From Rhizobium sp. BK650 (GTDB taxonomy: Bacteria; Pseudomonadota; Alphaproteobacteria; Rhizobiales; Rhizobiaceae): DNA of 64,000 nt. The notes under the pieces were generated by a model, which saw nothing but the letters and a program-made list of their open reading frames with translations, was not told where the DNA came from and did not search any database. Below, piece by piece: positions 58,734-64,000 of the stretch. Where the stretch lies: contig NZ_JACIBK010000011.1 in assembly GCF_014195325.1 (NCBI RefSeq), forward strand, positions 124,001 to 188,000, given 5' to 3'. A program made the position numbers and the translations under genes. Numbering within the stretch: the stretch's first letter is position 1; every line of letters starts with the position of its first letter.

Positions 58734-59417
58734 TCACGGCCGCACCGGCGAGCCGACATAACCGGCGGACTGGATATAGGCGATCGGTGCAAAGAAATTC
58801 CCGCTGGCATCGAAGGCCATCAGCCCTTCCTCGCTGAGCGCCGTCAGCACCGCCGGCCGCGACGCGACACGTTTCATGAAAGCGGGAAGTGCGGGAAAGC
58901 GGTCGAGATCGATTTTGATCCACGGCGACCAGTTGAGGCAGACGAAAAGATAGGCATCCGCGACCGTGAAATCCTCGCCGGTGAGATAGGGGCCGGCAAG
59001 CCTCCCATTGATCCAGTCGAGACGCTTGTGGACGACCTCCCGCATGGCGTCATGGGCCGTGGCATAGTCGGCGTTGAAAAGCATCGCCATCGGCTTATGC
59101 AGTTCCGACGTGATAAAGTTCAGCAGAGACTGCACCTGATTGCGGGCAAAGTTGCCGAATTCCGGCAGCATCTTTCGTCCATCAGGGGAACTGTCGGCGA
59201 GAAATTGCGCGATCGCCGGTCCCTCCGTCAGCACCTTACCATCGTCAAGCACCAGCGCCGGCACATAGCCGTTGCCGTTGATCGAAAAATAGTCGTCTCC
59301 CTCACTCGTCCTGTGCGTCTTTCGATCGACCGTGATGAGCTCGATATCGATATCGAGTTCGCGGCAGATAATGTGCGGCGACAGCGAACAGGCGGCTGCA
59401 TGCATATAAAGCTTCAT
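58734..59417 (-). CDS. Beta-class glutathione S-transferase
   Basis: A 227-aa GST beginning MKLYMHAAACSLSPHIICRE, with Cys10 where GstA/beta-class GSTs have theirs, GNGYVPALVLDDG (cis-Pro) and LTEGPAIAQFLAD (glutathione contacts). The C-domain has YLTGEDFTVADAYLFVCL. GGAGGAG lies just upstream of the ATG at 59417. It is divergent from the TetR gene with a long palindrome between, so it is the likely regulated target. Confidence 0.92.
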   Translation of the reverse strand: MKLYMHAAACSLSPHIICRELDIDIELITVDRKTHRTSEGDDYFSINGNGYVPALVLDDGKVLTEGPAIAQFLADSSPDGRKMLPEFGNFARNQVQSLLNFITSELHKPMAMLFNADYATAHDAMREVVHKRLDWINGRLAGPYLTGEDFTVADAYLFVCLNWSPWIKIDLDRFPALPAFMKRVASRPAVLTALSEEGLMAFDASGNFFAPIAYIQSAGYVGSPVRP

Positions 59418-59468
59418 GGCTTCTCCTCCTGCGGCGGTTCGAGACCGGCCGCATCAATCCGTTGGACA

Positions 59469-59526
59469 TTTGTACTATTTCGCATAAAATTCCCTTGGTC
59501 AATTATTTTATGCGAAACGGTACAAA
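59469..59526. promoter_or_regulatory. Long palindrome between GST and TetR genes
   Basis: A 22-base arm at 59469-59490 (TTTGTAC, then TTTCGCATAAAAT) is inverted at 59505-59526 with two mismatches, around 14 bases. The right arm ends on the base before the TetR ATG and so covers its ribosome-site region. A TetR-type operator is strongly suggested. Confidence 0.75.
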
Positions 59527-60135
59527 ATGAGCGAAAAGAAGCGTGGCCGCCCGAGAGCCTTCGATGCTAAGGTGACGCTGGAAAAGGCGAGGGAAGTGTT
59601 CTGGGATCGCGGTTTTGCCGGCACGTCGCTGGATACGCTGAGCGCTGCCACCCAGCTCAATCGTCCGAGCCTCTACGGCGCCTTCGGCGACAAGGAAGCT
59701 CTCTATCTCGATGTCATGGAGGCCTATCGGGCCGAAAGCATGGATGTGCTGGCCGATGCACTCGATCCGTCACTGCCGCTGCGCGACAATCTCGCAAATG
59801 TCTATAAGAGTGCTCTAAAGATTTATCTTCATGGCGATACCGCCGCCCGCGGCTGTTTCCTCATCAGCACCGCAACGGCCGAAGCGATCCAGCACGAGCG
59901 CGTTCGCGACCTCCTGAGGCGCAGTCTTGCAGATTTTGACGATGCGATCGAACAGCGCATGGCGCTCGCCGTCGAACGCGGCGAACTGCCTGAGGGCAGC
60001 GATGTCCACATGCTTGCGAGGCTCGCCTCGGCCGTCATGCATTCGCTTGCCGTGCGCGCCCGGGCCGGCGACAGCCGAAGGACGCTGGAAGCGCTGGCAA
60101 AATCCGGCATCGACATGATCTGCGGCAAAGCCTGA
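59527..60135 (+). CDS. TetR/AcrR-type regulator
   Basis: A 202-aa repressor starting SEKKRGRPRAFDAKVTLEKA (the GRPR N-terminal arm), HTH FAGTSLDTLSAATQLNRPSL, YGAFGDKEALYLDVM, and a C-terminal ligand domain with one Cys stretch (RGCFLISTATAEA). Its ATG directly follows the palindrome, leaving no clear Shine-Dalgarno site. It is divergent from the beta-class GST gene, which it probably represses together with itself. Confidence 0.88.
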   Translation: MSEKKRGRPRAFDAKVTLEKAREVFWDRGFAGTSLDTLSAATQLNRPSLYGAFGDKEALYLDVMEAYRAESMDVLADALDPSLPLRDNLANVYKSALKIYLHGDTAARGCFLISTATAEAIQHERVRDLLRRSLADFDDAIEQRMALAVERGELPEGSDVHMLARLASAVMHSLAVRARAGDSRRTLEALAKSGIDMICGKA

Positions 60136-60139
60136 CGGA

Positions 60140-61369
60140 TCAGGCGTCCGCTTCCTTCGGCCGGACCAGCCATGCAAAGGCCGCGCCTGCAAACAGCAAA
60201 ACGCAGGTGCCGAGAAAGACCGCGCGCATGCCGATATGGCCGCCGACAAAGCCGCCGAGAACAGGCCCGACGACCTGGCCCACGAATTGCGAAGAGGTGG
60301 AAAGGCCAAGAATGCCGCCCGCCGCACTATCGGGCACATTGTGCCGGATCACGGCGGCGATGCAGGGCAAGAGCCCGCCGAGCGCCATACCCATCAGGAA
60401 GCGCAGGGCGATGAGCTGCCAGGAATCGGTCACGAAAGCCTGCGGGATAAGCAACAGGCCGGCAACGGCCAGCGCTCCGGCAATGAGTGGCCAATGGCCG
60501 ATCCGGTCGGCCAGCCTGCCGAGCCGCGAGGCCGAGAGAATGCTGCCGAGTGCCGCCGCCGACATGACGATGCCGGCCACCATCGTCACCTGTCCCTGAT
60601 CGGGCACGAGCTGCGCCACATAAACGGTGATGATCGGCTCGATCGACATGTTGGCGAGCATCAAGAGCAGGCCGGTCGCGAGCATCGCGATAACAGGTCC
60701 CTTGTCGGGAACGGATTTCCATCCGCCGGACGCCCTGGCCGCCTGTTTGCGTGCCGCCGATTTCTCCTCCTTGATGAGGAAGGTGGTGGCGAGGAAAGCG
60801 AGGAAGATCATGCCGCCTGCGGCGAGAAACGTGCCTCGGATGCCGATGATGGGCGGCAGCGCCCCGCCGATCAGCGGGCCGACCAGATTGCCGGCCATGA
60901 TGCCCGATGAAAGAACGCCGAGTGCCCAGGCCGATCGGTCCTTCGGCGTCTGTGTCGCCACCAGCACCATCGAGCCCGAGGCATAACCACCGGCCAGGCC
61001 GACGAAGAGGCGCAGTGCCGCGAGCTGCCAGACGTTGCCGGCCATGCCCATCAGCGAAATGGCGATGGTCATGCCGAGGCTCGCGCGAACCAGCATCAGC
61101 TTGCGTCCATAAATATCGCCCAGCCGGCCCCAGAGCGGCGCCACGCAGGCGGCGGCAAAAAAGGTCGCGCCATAGGCGATGCCCGACCACTGCACGATCG
61201 CCGCATGGTCGCTCACGCCGAGTTCCTCCACATAAAGCGGAAGGAATGGAAGAAGCAGCGTCATCGCCACGATGGTCGTGAACGAGCCGATGAGGGAGAT
61301 GACGAGATTGCGTTTCCAGTAGGCGGAGCCGGGCTCCACCTTTGCGGCGTCCCATTGCGTATCGGTCAT
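60140..61369 (-). CDS. MFS multidrug transporter
   Basis: A 409-aa, 12-helix MFS protein: WKRNLVISLIGSFTTIVAMT, PLWGRLGDIYGRKLMLVRA (loop 2-3 signature), SSGIMAGNLVGPLIGGALPP (motif C), and a central LIKEEKSAARKQAARASG loop. Drug-proton antiporter features suit multidrug export; substrate unknown. ATG at 61369 begins MTDTQWDAAKVEPG. It converges on the TetR gene, four bases away. AAGAAGA upstream. Confidence 0.85.
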   Translation of the reverse strand: MTDTQWDAAKVEPGSAYWKRNLVISLIGSFTTIVAMTLLLPFLPLYVEELGVSDHAAIVQWSGIAYGATFFAAACVAPLWGRLGDIYGRKLMLVRASLGMTIAISLMGMAGNVWQLAALRLFVGLAGGYASGSMVLVATQTPKDRSAWALGVLSSGIMAGNLVGPLIGGALPPIIGIRGTFLAAGGMIFLAFLATTFLIKEEKSAARKQAARASGGWKSVPDKGPVIAMLATGLLLMLANMSIEPIITVYVAQLVPDQGQVTMVAGIVMSAAALGSILSASRLGRLADRIGHWPLIAGALAVAGLLLIPQAFVTDSWQLIALRFLMGMALGGLLPCIAAVIRHNVPDSAAGGILGLSTSSQFVGQVVGPVLGGFVGGHIGMRAVFLGTCVLLFAGAAFAWLVRPKEADA

Positions 61370-61555
61370 TGCGGATCTTCTTTGGTATTTTTGGCCGCGG
61401 CCAAGATGAGGCAATCCTCACTTTACGCATCGCCCCGAGGGATGCCAAGGACGGATTCTGCCCAATCGGACCTGCGGCGAACGAAAAAGCGGCTTGAAAA
61501 GCACGCTCTCGGCTCTATCTGATTGCAACATGCAAGCGGTTACGGAGGAACGGGC

Positions 61556-61903
61556 ATGAGCAACGGGAATGAACATCGCGCCCAGATGCTGCGCGATCTC
61601 TACGCGGCCTATATCGATCGCCGCAAGGATATCGTCGGCGCTATGCTGACGGAGGATTTCACCTTTTCCAGTCCGCAGGACGATTACATCGACCGCGCGA
61701 GCTATTTCGAGCGCTGCTGGCCAAATGAGCCGGCGCTGAAAGGCTTCAATATCGAATTCCTGTCGATCGAAGGTGATGAGGGCGTCGTGCGTTACCGCGC
61801 CGAAATGACAAATGGCAGGGCCTTCCGAAATATGGAGAGCTTCCGTTTCGCCGGCGACAGAATAGCGTCCGTCGATGTCTATTTCGGCCGCAACACGAGT
61901 TAG
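61556..61903 (+). CDS. SnoaL/NTF2-like protein
   Basis: A 115-aa one-domain NTF2-like fold: HRAQMLRDLYAAYIDRRKDI, MLTEDFTFSSPQDDYIDRASY, SFRFAGDRIASVDVYFGR. Small isomerase or ligand-binding proteins of the SnoaL group look like this. GGAGGA provides the ribosome site of ATG 61556. The last four bases overlap the stop of the convergent TauE gene. Confidence 0.8.
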   Translation: MSNGNEHRAQMLRDLYAAYIDRRKDIVGAMLTEDFTFSSPQDDYIDRASYFERCWPNEPALKGFNIEFLSIEGDEGVVRYRAEMTNGRAFRNMESFRFAGDRIASVDVYFGRNTS

Positions 61904-62631
61904 AAGAACCTCAGCGCGGAAGTCGCAATGATGACGATGGAAACCGCAATCATCAGTGGTTTCACCGGCAGCCGCTTGACGAGAATGGCCCCGAAGGGCG
62001 CAGCGATGACGCCACCGATAATCAAGCCCATTGCCGAGCCGAGCTCGGACCAGCCCAGCGTGAGCACGAAGGTGATGGAAATGATCAGCGTCACCGTGAA
62101 TTCGGTGAAGTTGGTGGAGCCGATCACGCGCTTCGGGTCATGACCTCGGCCGACAAGCGAACTGGTGACGATCGGTCCCCATCCGCCGCCGCCGATGGCA
62201 TCCAGCACGCCACCGCAAAGCCCGACCGGCGGCACCATCCAGTCGCTGACATCGCGCTTGCGCGTCGCATGGAAAGCCTTCCAGAGAATGAGGAGCCCGA
62301 TAGCGATCAGATAGGCGGAGACGAAGGGTTCGATTATCTTGCCGTCGATACTGGCGAGCAGAAAAGCGCCGACTGCCCCGCCGATCATGCCGGCGGGTGC
62401 GAGCCGTGCCACGAGCTTCCAGTCGACATTGCGGTGCCAAGCATGGGAAAGGCCTGATGCTGCGGTCGTAAACAGCTCAGTCACATGCGTCATGGCGCTG
62501 GCATTGGCAGCCGGCACGCCGAGCGTCAGCAGGCTGGTTGTGGACAGCACACCAAAGGCCATACCGAGGGCGCCATCGACGATCTGCGCGCAGAAACCGA
62601 CGACGACGAAGAGGAAGAAATCCCAGATCAT
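61900..62631 (-). CDS. Sulfite exporter TauE/SafE-type permease
   Basis: A 243-aa membrane protein with eight hydrophobic segments of the TauE/SafE/COG0730 family: DFFLFVVVGFCAQIVDGALG, AFGVLSTTSLLTLGVPAANA, VGLCGGVLDAIGGGGWGPIV (conserved GGGxxG), FTEFTVTLIISITFVLTLGW. Family members export sulfite, sulfonates or related anions. Its stop overlaps that of the NTF2-like gene. The intergenic repeat at 62655-62760 follows upstream of its start. Confidence 0.9.
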   Translation of the reverse strand: MIWDFFLFVVVGFCAQIVDGALGMAFGVLSTTSLLTLGVPAANASAMTHVTELFTTAASGLSHAWHRNVDWKLVARLAPAGMIGGAVGAFLLASIDGKIIEPFVSAYLIAIGLLILWKAFHATRKRDVSDWMVPPVGLCGGVLDAIGGGGWGPIVTSSLVGRGHDPKRVIGSTNFTEFTVTLIISITFVLTLGWSELGSAMGLIIGGVIAAPFGAILVKRLPVKPLMIAVSIVIIATSALRFF

Positions 62632-62654
62632 AAAAGTCCCTAAAGTGCAAAAGC

Positions 62655-62760
62655 CTAGAGCATTTCCCTGTTTCGTCTAATCACGAGCAAGCTCTATCTC
62701 TTTGTTTTTACGCAATTCCGGACGCAAAGCCGCTGCACACTTTTGCTGGAGTTGCTCTAG
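62655..62760. repeat. Intergenic repeat bounded by CTAGAGC/GCTCTAG
   Basis: CTAGAGC (62655-62661) is inverted as GCTCTAG (62754-62760) around 92 bases that include TACGCAATTCCGGACGCAAA and CGCTGCACACTTTTGCTGGA. It is a familiar rhizobial intergenic element; a copy in the opposite orientation is at 36579-36630. Confidence 0.62.
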
Positions 62761-62793
62761 CTGCAAATACGTTCAGAATGGAAAAGTTCCGCC

Positions 62794-63444
62794 TCAAGCA
62801 TCTGGAGCGCGCCGTTTGAGGCGCATGACTTTGAAGAAGCCGTTCGGGAAAACCGGCAATATTTGAACGGCATCGAAACCGTTTCTTTCCGCCCAATCCG
62901 TAATCCGCCTGATCCGGAAAGAAGAGCTCCAGCCGACCCGCCGCACAAGCGGCGCTACGGCCTCCTCAATTGCGCCCTGCAGACCGGCGCCGTCGCTGAG
63001 CTTACTGGCAAGAATGATCTCGCCGCCCGGCCGCAGCACGCGGGCGCATTCGTCGAGCGCCCGCTCCGGTTCAGGAATGAGGGTGATGACGAAGGGCAGG
63101 CAGACGACATCGAAGGACCGATCCTCGAAGGCGAGCGCATGCGCGTCCATGACCTGCAATTGCCGAACATGAAAAAGCTTGTGTCTGGCAACTTTCTCCC
63201 GCGCCTTGGCTATCATGTGCTCGGAAATGTCGATACCGGTTACACGGCTGCGGCGCGGATAGTAGGAAAGCATCAGCCCGGTACCGACGCCGATTTCCAG
63301 GATGTCTGTGCCGGCGCCCGCCGCAAGCCGCGCCAGCGTGCGGTGCCCGTCGCGCAGGATGCCTCGATAGACCCGGTCATAAACCGGCGCCCATCGCTGA
63401 TAGATTTTCTGCTGATCCTCAGCCCGATTTTGAACCTGTCCCAT
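62794..63444 (-). CDS. Class I SAM-dependent methyltransferase (PmtA-like)
   Basis: A 216-aa methyltransferase. YQRWAPVYDRVYRGILRDGH, DILEIGVGTGLMLSYYPRRS (SAM loop), VTGIDISEHMIAKAREKV, FDVVCLPFVITLIPEPERAL, LRPGGEIILASKLSDG. The layout resembles bacterial phospholipid N-methyltransferase PmtA of the Rhodobacter/Bradyrhizobium type, which makes phosphatidylcholine. Other small methyltransferases look similar, so the substrate is not settled. The rest of the 293-base gap before sodB shows no gene. Confidence 0.8.
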   Translation of the reverse strand: MGQVQNRAEDQQKIYQRWAPVYDRVYRGILRDGHRTLARLAAGAGTDILEIGVGTGLMLSYYPRRSRVTGIDISEHMIAKAREKVARHKLFHVRQLQVMDAHALAFEDRSFDVVCLPFVITLIPEPERALDECARVLRPGGEIILASKLSDGAGLQGAIEEAVAPLVRRVGWSSSFRIRRITDWAERNGFDAVQILPVFPNGFFKVMRLKRRAPDA

Positions 63445-63737
63445 GCGGCGCCTCCTTCAACCCTTGCCTTCAACTCCGAAGGGCAGGCCTGGGTTCCGGC
63501 TGAGCGGCAAGGGTCTGTCAGCCGAGGCGAGCACCGCTCATTTTTCCGCCGCTGCTTGAGGGGTGGCAGTGGGGCACAGCCTGTGATTTGCGCTTTTGGA
63601 GAGAGCCTGCCGCGAGAGGTAATTTTTCCTCGAAGTCGTTGTTTTTTGATAATTCGCCGGTTGCCACTCCGTGCTTCCCCTCCTATGTTCCGCCTCACCT
63701 GCCGATGACGCAATCTATTGCCAAGAGGAGATCTGAT

Positions 63738-64000
63738 ATGGCTTTTGAATTGCCTGAACTTCCCTATGACTACGAAGCGCTTGCTCCCTTCATGTCGAAG
63801 GAGACGCTGGAGTTCCACCACGACAAGCACCACAAGGCTTACGTCGACAACGGCAACAAGCTTGCAGCTGAAGCTGGCCTCGCCGATCTCTCCGTGGAAG
63901 AGGTCGTCAAGAAGTCTTTTGGCACCAATGCCGGGCTTTTCAACAACGCTGCCCAGCACTACAACCACATCCATTTCTGGAAGTGGATGAAGAAGGGCGG
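63738..64000 (+). CDS. sodB: Fe/Mn superoxide dismutase, 5' part only
   Basis: The first 87 codons of an iron/manganese superoxide dismutase. AFELPELPYDYEALAPFMSK, TLEFHHDKHHKAYVDNGNKL (metal His in EFHHDKHH), FGTNAGLFNNAAQHYNHIHF and WKWMKKGG are standard. The second metal ligand (DVWEHAY) and C-terminus lie outside. AAGAGGAG lies ten bases before the ATG. GenBank rhizobial homologues are called SodB. The 293 bases before it contain no clear gene. Confidence 0.95.
   Translation, partial: MAFELPELPYDYEALAPFMSKETLEFHHDKHHKAYVDNGNKLAAEAGLADLSVEEVVKKSFGTNAGLFNNAAQHYNHIHFWKWMKKG

Overview
The window is an ordinary-looking, GC-rich chromosomal stretch from an alphaproteobacterium of the Rhizobiaceae, most like Rhizobium itself. 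The evidence is the protein content (BetI/BetB choline catabolism, a TIGR03808-type Tat-exported beta-helix protein, an Rhizobium etli-type thermolabile asparaginase, a Tet(30)-like tetA/tetR pair, a ligase plus ligase-associated exonuclease pair) and the intergenic repeats, including a RIME-like mosaic element at 37529-37687. No tRNA, rRNA, CRISPR array, insertion sequence, prophage or conjugation gene was found. The species was not determined.

Layout. 1-2.3 kb: 5' end of betB, betI with its operator, an HdeD-type membrane protein and an orphan ParD-like antitoxin. 2.4-7.5 kb: an EAL-CBS-GGDEF protein, a quinone oxidoreductase, and an MFS pump divergent from a Cys-containing COG2345 repressor with clear shared operators. 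7.5-13.6 kb: an MFS gene with a 3' frameshift, asparaginase, GST, MmcQ/YjbR protein, and a di-haem cytochrome/DUF4142 operon. 13.7-22.7 kb: LysR/GST, the Tat beta-helix protein divergent from a PAS-GAF-GGDEF-EAL protein, GDPD, a dienelactone-hydrolase-like protein, a DUF922 protease and the MBL exonuclease. 22.9-27.6 kb: ATP-dependent DNA ligase, an alpha/beta hydrolase and two tandem L,D-transpeptidase lipoproteins, then a repeat-rich gap.

27.9-37.4 kb: LysR/MFS, OhrR/Ohr, di-haem peroxidase divergent from a secreted phosphoesterase, and a MarR regulator divergent from DUF899, DUF1579 and VOC genes. 37.5-51.3 kb: RIME-like repeat, ABC-F ATPase, GNAT, PhnA-like protein, HerA-like ATPase, metallophosphoesterase, zwf, LysE, tam and a class A penicillin-binding protein with a BA14K-like tail. 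51.3-64 kb: a nested palindrome, a cupin, a frameshifted sugar isomerase/epimerase, tetA/tetR with two operators, an adenylate cyclase, alcohol dehydrogenase, branched-chain aminotransferase, GST/TetR with a long palindrome, MFS, TauE, a methyltransferase and the start of sodB.

The common theme is stress and detoxification: many efflux or redox genes sit divergently beside their own regulator, and in five cases the operator can be read directly (BetI, COG2345, MarR/DUF899, TetR/TetA, TetR/GST); an OhrR site is weaker. Several convergent neighbours overlap at their 3' ends (20, 31, 67 and 4 bp). Two genes carry single-base frameshifts that are either recent mutations or sequence errors. I did not find an obvious new multi-gene defence or mobile system; the least explained items are the nested palindrome at 51411-51480, the unrecognised protein at 47122-47850 and the regulator/operator unit at 6808-7549.
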